Program-made: the position numbers and the translations under genes
Source of the DNA: Polaromonas sp.
GTDB taxonomy: Bacteria > Pseudomonadota > Gammaproteobacteria > Burkholderiales > Burkholderiaceae_C
DNA length: 64,000 nt
Direction: 5' to 3'
NCBI GenBank assembly: GCA_030654695.1
Contig: JAURWY010000009.1
Location: forward strand, 124,001-188,000
Part shown: positions 17,577 through 26,354 of the stretch, one piece after another
Position numbering within the stretch: the stretch's first letter is position 1
How the letters are laid out: every line of letters starts with the position of its first letter
The notes under the pieces: generated by a model
Database searches by the model: none
What the model was told of the DNA's origin: nothing
Seen by the model: only the letters and a program-made list of their open reading frames with translations

Positions 17577-18439
17577 GCGCTGACCTGCTCGCTGGCCGTA
17601 GCCATCACTTGGCCCAGCTGCACCGGTCCGCCAGCTTGCCAGTCAGGATTGAACTGCAAAGGCCCGGCCGGGAGCAGCAACACCACGGTGGAGCCGAGTA
17701 AAAACCGGCCCATTTCGTCGCCTTTTTTCAGCGTCACTGGCGGCGATGCGTCCGCGTAATGCCATTCGCGCACCGTGCTTTGACGCGAGCGGTTCACCAC
17801 GCCATGCCAGACTGTTGCCATGCTGCCGACAATCGTCGCACCCACCAAGGTCAAGACCATGGCCCCGTGTGGTGTGTCAAAAACACAGACCAAACGTTCG
17901 TTGCGGGCAAACAAACCCGGCACGCCGCGCGCGGTAACCGGATTCACAGAAAACAGATCGCCCGGCACATAAATCATGCGCAGCAAACGGCCATCACACG
18001 GCATGTGAATGCGGTGGTAATCACGCGGGCTCAAGTAGATCGTGGCAAAGCTGCCGCCTTTGAACTGCTCGGCCAGTTGCGCGTCGCCGCCGACCAGCGC
18101 GGTGGTCGAATAGTGATGCCCCTTGGCCTGAAAAATCTGATCATTCTCAATCCGGCCAAACTGGCTGATGGCGCCATCGACTGGACAAATCCAAGCGGCA
18201 CTGGCCAGTGGCCTTACGCCCGGTTTCAAAGCACGGGTGAAAAAGTCGTTGAACGAGAGGTAGCTGGTGATGTCTGAGTTAGCCGCCTCACTCATGTTGA
18301 CGGCGTACTTGCCAACGAACCAACGAATCAGCGCAGTGGTGACCCAGCCGCGCTGGCGCGACGCCACGAAGCCCGCGAAAGTCGTGATGGCTTGCTTGGG
18401 CAGGAGGTATTGAAGAAGAACTTTGAAACGATCAGGCAC
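17573..18439 (-). CDS. psd: Phosphatidylserine decarboxylase proenzyme
   Basis: 288-aa pyruvoyl enzyme that converts phosphatidylserine to phosphatidylethanolamine at the inner membrane. The self-cleavage site is the Ser in FLLGSTVV near the C-terminus, preceded by the family segments PVDGAISQFG, IYLSPRDYHRIHMPCDG and FARNERL. The length matches the Psd type I family. The start codon is GTG. It is the first gene of a tight operon with MlaE- and MlaD-like transport genes, linking synthesis of a phospholipid with its probable transport. Confidence 0.95.
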   Translation of the reverse strand: MPDRFKVLLQYLLPKQAITTFAGFVASRQRGWVTTALIRWFVGKYAVNMSEAANSDITSYLSFNDFFTRALKPGVRPLASAAWICPVDGAISQFGRIENDQIFQAKGHHYSTTALVGGDAQLAEQFKGGSFATIYLSPRDYHRIHMPCDGRLLRMIYVPGDLFSVNPVTARGVPGLFARNERLVCVFDTPHGAMVLTLVGATIVGSMATVWHGVVNRSRQSTVREWHYADASPPVTLKKGDEMGRFLLGSTVVLLLPAGPLQFNPDWQAGGPVQLGQVMATASEQVSA

Positions 18440-18493
18440 ACAGACTCACGGAAGTGGATGGACGACGGCCATTTTATAGAGCCGCAGCACGGC

Positions 18494-19675
18494 TCAGTTC
18501 GGCAGCACGCGCAACAGACGGCCTTGAGGGCTGTCGGTCAACACGTAAAGCCAGCCGTCCAGTCCTTGCCGCACATCGCGGACACGACCGACACCTTCGA
18601 GCAGCTTGTGCTCGCGCTGCACGCGGCCTTTGAAAGGTGCGTCAAGCTCGATCCGGTTCAGGTAGCCAAACTTCAAGGAACCGACAAAAAGATTGCCTCG
18701 CCAAGCCGCGCCATAACGGTCGCTGGTCAAGAAGGTCATGCCCGACGGCGCGATAGACGGCGTCCAGTGGTGCAAGGGCTGCTCCAAGCCAGCGCGCTCG
18801 TTAATGCCTGCACCGATTTTTCCACCCCCGTAATTGACGCCGTGCGTGATGACGGGCCAGCCGTAGTTGCGTCCCGCCTGCGGCAAGTTGATCTCGTCAC
18901 CGCCTTGCGCGCCATGCTCATGCGCCCACAAAGTGCCATCGGGTGCGAGCGTCGCGCCCTGCACGTTGCGGTGGCCCCAACTCCAGATTTCGGGCAAAGC
19001 GCCAGCGCGCTTCAGCAACGGGTTGTCGGCCGGCACCGAGCCGTCTTTGTTGATGCGAACGATCTTGCCAATGTGGTTGTCCAGCTTTTGCGCATCGTCC
19101 ATGCGTGAATAGCGGTCTCCCAAGGTCAAAAACAACGTGTCGTCGGGCTGACCGCTTTTCTGGCCTTCCACGATCCGGCAACCGAAGTGGGCGCCGCTAT
19201 CTACCTTGGGCTTTTGGCTGAAGATCACCTTGAGGTTTTGCAAGGCTGTGTTGTCAGCGCTCAGCGTCGCCCGGGCCAAGGCCGTGCTGTTGCCACGCCC
19301 GCCTGAGGCAGGTTCTGAAAAACAAAAGGACAGTGCACGCGTCTGTTCAAAGTCGGCATCCAGCAAGACGTCGAGCAAACCACCCTGCCCGCCTGCGGCA
19401 ATGGCCGGTAAGCCCGAAATCGGCGCACCGCGCTTGCCGTCGGGGCTGATCACGCGCATGCGGCCAGGGCGCTCCGTCACCAAGAAATGCTGGTTTGGTA
19501 AAAACGCCAGCGCCCACGGATTTTCCAAGCCGCTGGCCACCACCTCGGCACGCACGCTTTGGGCCGCTGCGGGAGTTGCGACAGCGAGCATTGAGGTCAT
19601 GAGCCCAAGCGCGCGCAAGGACCGAAGCCTTAAAATCCAAGAGCAACTCAACATTTTCGTAACCATCCAACGCAT
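18494..19675 (-). CDS. PQQ-dependent sugar dehydrogenase family protein
   Basis: 393-aa periplasmic six-bladed beta-propeller of the soluble aldose-sugar dehydrogenase (YliI/Asd) type, which oxidises sugars using pyrroloquinoline quinone. A signal peptide occupies about 1-38 (ending PAAAQS). The family landmarks VTERPGRMRVI, WSWGHRNVQGATLAPDGTLWAHEHGAQGGDEIN and NYGWPVITHG are present. The ATG at 19675 is preferred over 19705 because of an AAGGA site 7 nt upstream. No PQQ biosynthesis genes are in the window. Confidence 0.9.
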   Translation of the reverse strand: MRWMVTKMLSCSWILRLRSLRALGLMTSMLAVATPAAAQSVRAEVVASGLENPWALAFLPNQHFLVTERPGRMRVISPDGKRGAPISGLPAIAAGGQGGLLDVLLDADFEQTRALSFCFSEPASGGRGNSTALARATLSADNTALQNLKVIFSQKPKVDSGAHFGCRIVEGQKSGQPDDTLFLTLGDRYSRMDDAQKLDNHIGKIVRINKDGSVPADNPLLKRAGALPEIWSWGHRNVQGATLAPDGTLWAHEHGAQGGDEINLPQAGRNYGWPVITHGVNYGGGKIGAGINERAGLEQPLHHWTPSIAPSGMTFLTSDRYGAAWRGNLFVGSLKFGYLNRIELDAPFKGRVQREHKLLEGVGRVRDVRQGLDGWLYVLTDSPQGRLLRVLPN

Positions 19676-19807
19676 GGCAATTCCTTGAAAATTCAAACGA
19701 ATCAAAAGTTACTATGCCACGGTTATTTCCGCGGAGTTTGCCGAGGGGCAAGGTCTGAAGATCATTTTTGGCTTGACGCTGAGCCCTCTCGTCAGTAAGC
19801 TCCGTCG

Positions 19808-20449
19808 ATGCGTTTTGAACCGGCCAAGCCCTCTTTTTCCCCTCGCTACACCTTGCTCACTCTGGTGCTGGGCCTGTTGCTCAGCACAGGTGCGCATGCC
19901 GCACCAGCCGCTGATGACTTGGACAATTGGCTGACCGACAAAGGCCTGATGTCAAAAATCGAGCAAGTTCGGCAAAACGTCAGCCTGAAAGCCTCCGAGC
20001 TTGTGGTCCACGCGATCGGTTTTTTAGGAGTCCCCTACCAACGCGGCGGCAACACGGTGGAAACTGGTTTTGACTGCAGCGGTTTCGTCAAGGCCATCTA
20101 CGAACAGACCGTCGGTTTGGTCTTGCCGCGTCGCGCAGAGCAGCAGGCGGCAGCCACGCAAAATATCGAGCGCAAAGAATTGCTGCCGGGCGACTTGGTT
20201 TTTTTCAACACCATGCGCCGAGCCTTCAGCCATGTCGGCATCTATATTGGTGATGGCAAATTCATCCACTCACCCAAGCCTGGCGCTGAAGTACGCGTGG
20301 AGAGCTTGGCGGCGGCGTATTGGAACCGACGCTTTGACGGCGCGCGTCGGGTTGATGCGGCGCAAGATGACGCCGGCCCGGCAGTGGCTGCGGCGCTGGC
20401 ATCTATCGCCAAGCCAAGTTCACTGGCCGGCGCGCAGCCCACACGCTAG
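19808..20449 (+). CDS. NlpC/P60 peptidoglycan hydrolase
   Basis: 213-aa secreted C40 cysteine peptidase, expected to cut peptide stems in peptidoglycan. The signal peptide spans about 1-31 (ending AHAAP). The catalytic Cys is in FDCSGFVKAIYEQ, the His in SHVGIYIGDGKFIH. A short helical linker precedes the domain and an Ala-rich tail follows. It is divergent from the sugar dehydrogenase gene and convergent with the small membrane protein. Confidence 0.92.
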   Translation: MRFEPAKPSFSPRYTLLTLVLGLLLSTGAHAAPAADDLDNWLTDKGLMSKIEQVRQNVSLKASELVVHAIGFLGVPYQRGGNTVETGFDCSGFVKAIYEQTVGLVLPRRAEQQAAATQNIERKELLPGDLVFFNTMRRAFSHVGIYIGDGKFIHSPKPGAEVRVESLAAAYWNRRFDGARRVDAAQDDAGPAVAAALASIAKPSSLAGAQPTR

Positions 20450-20465
20450 TCTCTTTGGGAGGCGC

Positions 20466-20897
20466 TTAGTTTTCAGGCTCGGCGTCAACCGCTATAGCCT
20501 TGCGGTACAGCTCGTTCACTTTCGGCAAGCGCGCCAAAATATCTGTCCATTCCAGGTCAAACGGCAAGCCCATCCAATCGCCTAACTTTTTGAGCTGTGC
20601 AGTACAGACCTTGATGGTTTTACTGATCTGGTCAATGTTAACCAGCTCTTCAGGCGTCAGTTCTTCGCGCGGATTGTTGGTCAGATCAGCTTCCAGCAGC
20701 ATCAGCTGGTCATGCGACATAGCGCGTTCACGGCGAATCGCCTCCGCATTTTTTTTGGGCGCTGGCGGCGGCTGCAGCGCGATATTGAGGCGAGCGGTGA
20801 TGTCTCTAAGGCTTTGCTGCGTGAAAAAATAAAACAACAAAAAGCAAATCAGCAGCAGCATGAGCAGCAAGATGACGACTAGAAGAGCAGTGTCCAT
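20466..20897 (-). CDS. Small membrane-anchored hypothetical protein
   Basis: 143-aa protein with one strongly hydrophobic N-terminal helix (about 4-27, LLVVILLLMLLLICFLLFYFF) and a charged cytoplasmic-type domain (RREAxxHDQLMLLEADLTNNPREELTPEELVNIDQISKTIKVCTAQLKKLGDWMGL). No family is recognised. It stands alone, convergent with the NlpC/P60 gene. The protein ends 16 bp from that gene. Confidence 0.65.
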   Translation of the reverse strand: MDTALLVVILLLMLLLICFLLFYFFTQQSLRDITARLNIALQPPPAPKKNAEAIRRERAMSHDQLMLLEADLTNNPREELTPEELVNIDQISKTIKVCTAQLKKLGDWMGLPFDLEWTDILARLPKVNELYRKAIAVDAEPEN

Positions 20898-21332
20898 GGG
20901 ACTCCTGAGGGTGTGCGCTTGACTGGAAATTCCGAACCTCTAGCGTATCCAGTTTTCAATGCATAAAACGGTTGCTTGAAAAGTTTCGTCAAGCTGCTAA
21001 ACAAGCACTGCGAAATATTCAAAGGTATTGACGATTAATATAATTAATACTTAATATGTATAATGCATGTCTGAATCACCTTTTAAAGCTGGGTTAACCA
21101 AGCTTTTTATACACACTAATCAGGTTACTGGGCCTTTGCACCAGTCTCGCTGATCCCACAGTCAGTCCAGATCTTCGCGCAGAGCAAGGTGGACGCGACA
21201 TCAAATAACCCACGGATAAAACGGCTACGCCGCAGAACCCTCCGCATGGTTTTTTCATAGTTTCTTCAGCGGCCATCGCGCCACCAAGGACTTGATTGAG
21301 TCATTCACCAACCAAAAGAGATCCCACCTCGT
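20898..21332. promoter_or_regulatory. Long AT-rich leader of proVWX
   Basis: 435 bp without a credible gene. About 270 bp upstream of proV lies an AT-rich block with two TATAAT hexamers (21039-21044, 21059-21064) and a TTGACG at 21028, which marks a likely promoter zone, although no -35/-10 pair has ideal spacing. Just downstream is a 22-bp near-perfect palindrome. The remaining leader up to the proV ATG shows no ORF or known riboswitch. Confidence 0.5.
21085..21106. repeat. 22-bp near-perfect palindrome in proV leader
   Basis: AAAGCTGGGTTAACCAAGCTTT is self-complementary apart from one G/A pair. It sits about 20 bp after the TATAAT at 21059, a position suited to an operator, and is followed by TTAT. 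Confidence 0.65.
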
Positions 21333-22547
21333 ATGGCCAAACAAATCATCATCGACCATGTCTTCAAAGTATTCGGCGACGAACCCGAAGCCGCACTTGA
21401 ACTCGTGCGCCAAGGCTGCAGCAAAGAAGACATCCTCGCCCGCACCGGCGCGACGATTGGCGTTTTTGACGCCAGTCTGACGATCGAGGCCGGCGAAATT
21501 TTTGTCGTCATGGGCCTATCGGGCTCGGGCAAATCGACACTGGTGCGCCTGCTCAACCTGCTGATTGAACCCACAGCCGGCCACATCCTGATCGATGGCG
21601 TGGACATCAGCCAACTGAAAGATTCGCAATTACGCACGCTGCGCCGCAAGGACATCAGCATGGTTTTCCAGTCGTTCGCGCTGATGCCGCACATGACGGT
21701 GCAGGACAACACCGCCCTCGGCTTAGAACTGGCCGGCGTGAACCGCGCCGAGCGCCATGCGGCAGCTGACCAAGCGCTGGACCAAGTCGGCCTGGCCGGC
21801 TGGGGCGCCAGCTACCCCGACGAGCTGTCGGGCGGCATGCAGCAGCGCGTGGGCCTGGCCCGGGCGCTGGCCTCGGACCCGTCGATCTTGCTGATGGACG
21901 AGGCGTTTTCAGCACTTGACCCCATCATTCGCACCGAAATGCAGTCCGAACTGCTGCGCCTGCAGCAGGTCAAGCGCCGCACCATCGTCTTCATCTCCCA
22001 CGACTTGGACGAGGCCATGCGGATTGGCGACCGCATCGCCATCATGAAGGATGGCCAGGTGGTGCAAGTGGGCACGCCCGACGAAATTTTGCGCAACCCG
22101 ACTGACGACTATGTGCGCAGCTTCACCCACGGCGTCGATGCAGCGGCGGTCTTCAAAGCCGGTGACATTGCGCGGAAAACCCAAGTCGTGGTGTCTGAGC
22201 AATCCAGCAAGGGCGCGCGGGCCGCGCTCAAGATGCTCGAAGACCAAGACCGCAACTACGCGTTTGTGGTCAGCCCACTAAAGCAGTACCTCGGTGTTGT
22301 GTCTGCCGAATCGCTGCGGTCAGCGCTCGACGGTCACGTCGGTCCGCTAGGGCTGGCGCCCGCGTTTTTGCCAGATGTGCAGCCGATTGCCGCCGACCAG
22401 CCCGTCAACGGCCTGTATGGCCAAGTGGCGCAGTGCCCTTACCCCGTGCCGGTGACGACCCCTGACGGGAAGTTTCAGGGCGCTATCAGCAAGACCACCC
22501 TGCTGAAGTTCCTTGACCGCGAGACCCCTGCCGTGCCTGCGCAGTGA
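21333..22547 (+). CDS. proV: Glycine betaine/proline ABC transporter ATPase
   Basis: 404-aa ATP-binding subunit of an osmoprotectant importer. Walker A is GLSGSGKST, the ABC signature is [15 protein letters not shown], Walker B is [13 protein letters not shown], and the switch His is in ISHDLDEA. After the ATPase domain (to about 270), a C-terminal CBS-like region (about 280-390) should sense ionic strength, as in ProV/OpuA. It heads proV-proW-proX with short gaps (10 and 52 bp). Confidence 0.96.
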   Translation: MAKQIIIDHVFKVFGDEPEAALELVRQGCSKEDILARTGATIGVFDASLTIEAGEIFVVMGLSGSGKSTLVRLLNLLIEPTAGHILIDGVDISQLKDSQLRTLRRKDISMVFQSFALMPHMTVQDNTALGLELAGVNRAERHAAADQALDQVGLAGWGASYPDELSGGMQQRVGLARALASDPSILLMDEAFSALDPIIRTEMQSELLRLQQVKRRTIVFISHDLDEAMRIGDRIAIMKDGQVVQVGTPDEILRNPTDDYVRSFTHGVDAAAVFKAGDIARKTQVVVSEQSSKGARAALKMLEDQDRNYAFVVSPLKQYLGVVSAESLRSALDGHVGPLGLAPAFLPDVQPIAADQPVNGLYGQVAQCPYPVPVTTPDGKFQGAISKTTLLKFLDRETPAVPAQ

Positions 22548-22557
22548 CCCCTAAAGA

Positions 22558-23760
22558 ATGCCCATGAACGACACCAACAACACCAGCACCACAGCCGCCT
22601 CCACGGGCGCAGCGCCGACAACTGCGCCCGTCCAACTTGACGCTTGGGGCATGCCCGTAGAAGCCGCTCCCGCCAGCGCCGCCGCAGACCCATGGCAAAC
22701 CGCCACGCAGCCGACAGAAGCTGTCAGCGGAAATAGCGACTGGCTCAATGCGCCCACCGTCGAAGCTGAAGCCGTCACGGGCTTTCAGATTCAGCAACTG
22801 TGGGACGGCTCGTTGCCTGTAGAAAGCTGGATCAATCAAGGGCTCGGCTGGGTCGTCGACAACTTCCGCCCTTTTTTCCAAACCGTGCGCGTCCCCATTG
22901 ACAGCACCCTGACAGGCGTAGAAGGCATGCTGCAAAGCGTGCCAGCGCTGGCAATGATTGCTTTCATCGGCCTGTTGGCTTGGCAGTTCGCCGGCCGCGC
23001 GCTGGCTGTGGGCGCCATCGTCTCGCTGCTACTTGTGGTGGTACTCGGTATTTGGCCTGAGGCCATGGTGACACTGTCGCTGGTACTGACATCGCTGGCG
23101 TTTTGTCTGGTAGTTGGCCTGCCTATGGGCATCTTGCTGGCCAGCAGCGACCGGGCCATGCGCCTAGCACGCCCGCTGCTAGACGCCATGCAGACCACAC
23201 CGGCCTTTGTTTATTTAGTACCCGTGGTGATGTTGTTCGGCATCGGCAACGTGCCCGGCGTGATTGTCACCATCGTCTTCGCGTTGCCGCCGCTGATTCG
23301 GCTGACCAACCTCGGCATCCGCCAAGTGCGGCCCGACCTGATCGAGGCGGCCCGCGCCTATGGTGCCTCACCGCTACAAATGCTGATTAAGGTGCAACTG
23401 CCGCTGGCGATGCCGTCCATCATGGCCGGTGTCAACCAGACGCTCATGCTGTCGCTGTCGATGGTGGTGATTGCCTCAATGATTGCCGTTGGCGGTCTGG
23501 GCCAGATGGTGTTGCGCGGCATTGGCCGGCTCGACATGGGCTTGGCCACCGTTGGCGGTTTGGGCATTGTGCTGCTGGCCATTACCTTGGACCGCATTAC
23601 CCAGTCCTTGGGCCAGCCGCGCCGCGGTGTGCGCCACTGGTGGCAAACCGGCCCGGTCGGCTTGGTCTGGGCGTTGCTCAAACCTACGCAGCCTTCGCCG
23701 CCAACCCAACCCATCGCTGCACCACTGACAAAGACAGCAACTACTGCAGTTGCGCAGTGA
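22558..23760 (+). CDS. proW: Glycine betaine/proline ABC transporter permease
   Basis: 400-aa inner-membrane permease. The first ~105 residues form a Pro/Ala-rich cytoplasmic or amphipathic extension, as in E. coli ProW, followed by six or so helices. The permease motif is the segment [39 protein letters not shown], matching the EAA loop. A short low-complexity tail ends the protein. ATG 22558 and ATG 22564 are both possible starts. It couples to ProV and receives substrate from ProX. Confidence 0.95.
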   Translation: MPMNDTNNTSTTAASTGAAPTTAPVQLDAWGMPVEAAPASAAADPWQTATQPTEAVSGNSDWLNAPTVEAEAVTGFQIQQLWDGSLPVESWINQGLGWVVDNFRPFFQTVRVPIDSTLTGVEGMLQSVPALAMIAFIGLLAWQFAGRALAVGAIVSLLLVVVLGIWPEAMVTLSLVLTSLAFCLVVGLPMGILLASSDRAMRLARPLLDAMQTTPAFVYLVPVVMLFGIGNVPGVIVTIVFALPPLIRLTNLGIRQVRPDLIEAARAYGASPLQMLIKVQLPLAMPSIMAGVNQTLMLSLSMVVIASMIAVGGLGQMVLRGIGRLDMGLATVGGLGIVLLAITLDRITQSLGQPRRGVRHWWQTGPVGLVWALLKPTQPSPPTQPIAAPLTKTATTAVAQ

Positions 23761-23812
23761 CTTTTCTGACGTTCCCATCACCATTTTTTTAACTAGAAAA
23801 GGATTTCCAACC

Positions 23813-24826
23813 ATGATGAAAACTCGACACTTCACCCGTACCCTGATAGCTAGCGGCCTGCTGGCTTTTGGCTTGGCTGCCCATGCTGCCGCTGACCTGC
23901 CCGGAAAAGGCGTCAAAGTGCAACCGCTGCAAAGTGCGATTGCCGAGGAAACCTTCCAGACCCTGCTGGTCAGCCGCGGGCTTGAAAAGCTTGGTTTTGA
24001 TGTGCAACCGATCAAAGAAATCGAAGCTGCTACCGGCCACGTTGCGATTTCCAACGGCGACGCCACTTTTCTGGCCGACCACTGGGACCCGCTGCATGCA
24101 GACTTCTACAAAAACGGCGGCGGTGAAGCCAAGCTGTTTCGCAAAGGCGTGTATTCCGACAATGCCGCGCAGGGCTACCTGATCGACAAGAAAACAGCCG
24201 AAAAGTACAACATCACGCACATCGACCAGCTCAAGGACCCCAAGCTGGCCAAATTGTTTGACGCCACAGGCGACGGCAAAGCCGACTTGACCGGCTGCAA
24301 TCCGGGTTGGGGCTGCGAACTTGTGATTGAGCATCAACTCACCGCCTTTGGCTTGCGAGACAACGTTTCTCATGCGCAAGGCAGCTACTCGGCGCTGATC
24401 GCCAACACCATCACGCGTTTCAACGCGGGTGAGCCAGTGCTTTACTACACGTGGACTCCATACTGGGTTAGCGGCGTGCTGCGTCCCGGCCAAGAGGTGG
24501 TCTGGCTGGAAGTGCCCTATTCATCGTTGCCGGGTGAACAAGCCAAGCTCGACACCCAACTGCCCAACGGCAAGAACTATGGCTTCACGCTGAACACCCA
24601 GCGCATCGTCGCCAACAAGACCTTCACCGACCAAAACCCAGCGGCAGCCAAGTTGTTTGAAGTGATGCAATTGCCGGTCGGCGACATCAATGCTCAGAAC
24701 CAGCGCATGAAAAATGGCGAAAACTCACAGCAGCAAATCGAAGGACACACTGACGCTTGGATCAAGGGCCACCAAACAACGTTTGACGGCTGGATTGCGC
24801 AAGCCTTGGCCGCTACCGCGCCATAA
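23813..24826 (+). CDS. proX: Glycine betaine-binding periplasmic protein
   Basis: 337-aa substrate-binding protein with a signal peptide (about 1-26, AHAAADLPG). Family phrases include [39 protein letters not shown] and [13 protein letters not shown]; the many Trp residues fit an aromatic cage for quaternary ammonium compounds. The ATG at 23813 is chosen because an AAGGA site lies about 9 nt upstream. It ends the proVWX operon and converges on the LysR gene 29 bp away. Confidence 0.95.
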   Translation: MMKTRHFTRTLIASGLLAFGLAAHAAADLPGKGVKVQPLQSAIAEETFQTLLVSRGLEKLGFDVQPIKEIEAATGHVAISNGDATFLADHWDPLHADFYKNGGGEAKLFRKGVYSDNAAQGYLIDKKTAEKYNITHIDQLKDPKLAKLFDATGDGKADLTGCNPGWGCELVIEHQLTAFGLRDNVSHAQGSYSALIANTITRFNAGEPVLYYTWTPYWVSGVLRPGQEVVWLEVPYSSLPGEQAKLDTQLPNGKNYGFTLNTQRIVANKTFTDQNPAAAKLFEVMQLPVGDINAQNQRMKNGENSQQQIEGHTDAWIKGHQTTFDGWIAQALAATAP

Positions 24827-24855
24827 GCACGGCGGCTAAGCGGACGCACGTCAGT

Positions 24856-25737
24856 TCAGCCTAAGGCCTTGGGGCCAGTCAGCATCTGCTGCAGCAACCA
24901 AGTCCCAGCCCGGCCTAGGGGCCGCTGACGTGACCAGACGGCGTCTACCGGCACACGTTGCGGCCAGCCGCGTGCGTCAAGCTCGTGCAGCGTGCCGACC
25001 GCAAAACGCGTGACCATCCAGCGCGGAATCGCGGCCCAGCCAAACCCCAGCACGGCCATCTCCAGCAGCATCAGATAGCTGGAGGCAGACCACGAACGAG
25101 GCGCTGCGGGCGTGAGCCGGTCAGCCCGCCCCTGATAGGTGTCGAGGCGGAGTTCACGGTAGTGGGCCAGCACCTCCGGCGTGATGTCCTTTAGACCGGC
25201 CAGCGCGTGGTTGGACGCCACAAAGAGCGTGATCTCTGACTGCTCGGCGATGGTGGCCGAGCCAATGTCCGACGGGTAGACGGCTTGCGCGCCAACGACA
25301 CCGATGTGCGCACGTCCGCTTTGCACCAAGGCCACAAGGTCGCCATGCTCGGCGATCAAGCACTCGAACTCTAGGTCGGGAAAGCGCTGCTCAAAAGCCG
25401 TCAGCATGACTTCGAAACCATCCGACTGGTAAGTGTCAGACCAGACCACGCTGAGCTTGGCCTCCAACCCGCCGCCGAGCTGGCTGGCCGACAAGTCGAG
25501 GCGGTCACTGGCCGCCAAAATTTCTTGCACCTTGCCCAGCATCACCCGGCCGTGGTCGGTCAGTGTGGGTTTGCGGCTGCTGCGGTCGAACAGGCTCAGG
25601 CCTAGGTCGATCTCAAGGTTGGCAATGGCACTGCTCACGGTGGACTGGCTTTTGCCCAGCTTGCGGGCAGCGGCGGAGAACGATCCCAGCGTGGCAGCTT
25701 CGGCAAAGGCGGTCAGGGCTTCAGGGGAATGGCGCAT
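24856..25737 (-). CDS. LysR-family transcriptional regulator
   Basis: 293-aa LTTR. The winged helix-turn-helix is at about 1-60 (FAEAATLGSFSAAARKLGKSQSTVSSAIANLEIDLGLSLFDRS), followed by a periplasmic-binding-like effector domain with RADRL and LGFGWAAIPRW segments. It is transcribed divergently from the PACE efflux gene, a common arrangement for an LTTR and its target; in Acinetobacter the PACE pump AceI is controlled by the LTTR AceR. The shared 118-bp gap contains T-N11-A type dyads. Confidence 0.93.
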   Translation of the reverse strand: MRHSPEALTAFAEAATLGSFSAAARKLGKSQSTVSSAIANLEIDLGLSLFDRSSRKPTLTDHGRVMLGKVQEILAASDRLDLSASQLGGGLEAKLSVVWSDTYQSDGFEVMLTAFEQRFPDLEFECLIAEHGDLVALVQSGRAHIGVVGAQAVYPSDIGSATIAEQSEITLFVASNHALAGLKDITPEVLAHYRELRLDTYQGRADRLTPAAPRSWSASSYLMLLEMAVLGFGWAAIPRWMVTRFAVGTLHELDARGWPQRVPVDAVWSRQRPLGRAGTWLLQQMLTGPKALG

Positions 25738-25766
25738 GGCTTGGGGCTCTCTTTATCGATTAACTT

Positions 25767-25791
25767 ATCTATTTTTCAGATGGTTATAGAT
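25767..25791. promoter_or_regulatory. Candidate LysR-type operator
   Basis: ATCT-N7-AGAT (25767-25781) fits the T-N11-A LTTR box and overlaps a second dyad ATCTAT-N13-ATAGAT (25767-25791). It lies in the gap between the LysR gene and the PACE gene. Confidence 0.5.
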
Positions 25792-25855
25792 TTTAAAGTA
25801 TTGAAATAAGCGATAAAAATACACGGCTTCATTTCTTTCGCCTATCAAAGTCCCC

Positions 25856-26308
25856 ATGAGCCTCCAGAAGTCCGTCCGTGAACGTTTTTTCCATGCATTT
25901 TGTTTTGAGGCACTGGCGATTGCCATTTGCGCGCCGCTGGGCGCCTGGCTGTTGGATTATTCGCTGGCCCACATGGGCGTGCTGACGCTCATGATCTCAA
26001 CCATCGCCATGCTCTGGAATATGGTCTTCAATGCCGCGTTTGACCGAGTCCAACTGCGGCTCGGCTTTCAACGCACGGTGGCAGTGCGCGCCGTGCATGC
26101 CGTGTTGTTTGAAATCGGTTTGGTGCTGGCCGTCGTACCCCTGGCCGCCTGGTGGCTGGGCATCAGTCTGTGGACTGCCTTTTTACTCGACATCGGCATC
26201 GTGTTGTTCTTTCTGCCCTACACCTTTGTCTATAACTTGGCTTACGACAGCCTGCGCGTCCGCGTCGTCGAATGGCAGCTGCGCAAGAAAGCACTGGCCA
26301 GCAGCTGA
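25856..26308 (+). CDS. PACE-family efflux transporter
   Basis: 150-aa inner-membrane protein with two tandem bacterial transmembrane pair (BTP) domains, giving four helices at about 15-35, 42-62, 87-107 and 115-135. The repeat signatures RFFHAFCFEALAI ... LWNMVFNAAFDR and RAVHAVLFEIGLVL ... FLPYTFVYNLAYDSLR are hallmark PACE motifs (proteobacterial antimicrobial compound efflux), including the Glu and Asn-Phe-D/R pairs. Relatives export biocides such as chlorhexidine or short diamines by proton exchange. It is divergent from a LysR regulator. Confidence 0.92.
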   Translation: MSLQKSVRERFFHAFCFEALAIAICAPLGAWLLDYSLAHMGVLTLMISTIAMLWNMVFNAAFDRVQLRLGFQRTVAVRAVHAVLFEIGLVLAVVPLAAWWLGISLWTAFLLDIGIVLFFLPYTFVYNLAYDSLRVRVVEWQLRKKALASS

Positions 26309-26335
26309 ACTCAATCGATGGGCTCATCGATGAGT
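26309..26335. terminator. Hairpin between convergent PACE and symporter genes
   Basis: ACTCAATCGATG-GGCT-CATCGATGAGT forms a strong stem with one bulged A in the only spacer between the two convergent genes. No T tract is present, so a terminator role is only plausible. Confidence 0.4.
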
Positions 26336-26354
26336 CAAGCGCCGCCCAAGGGGT

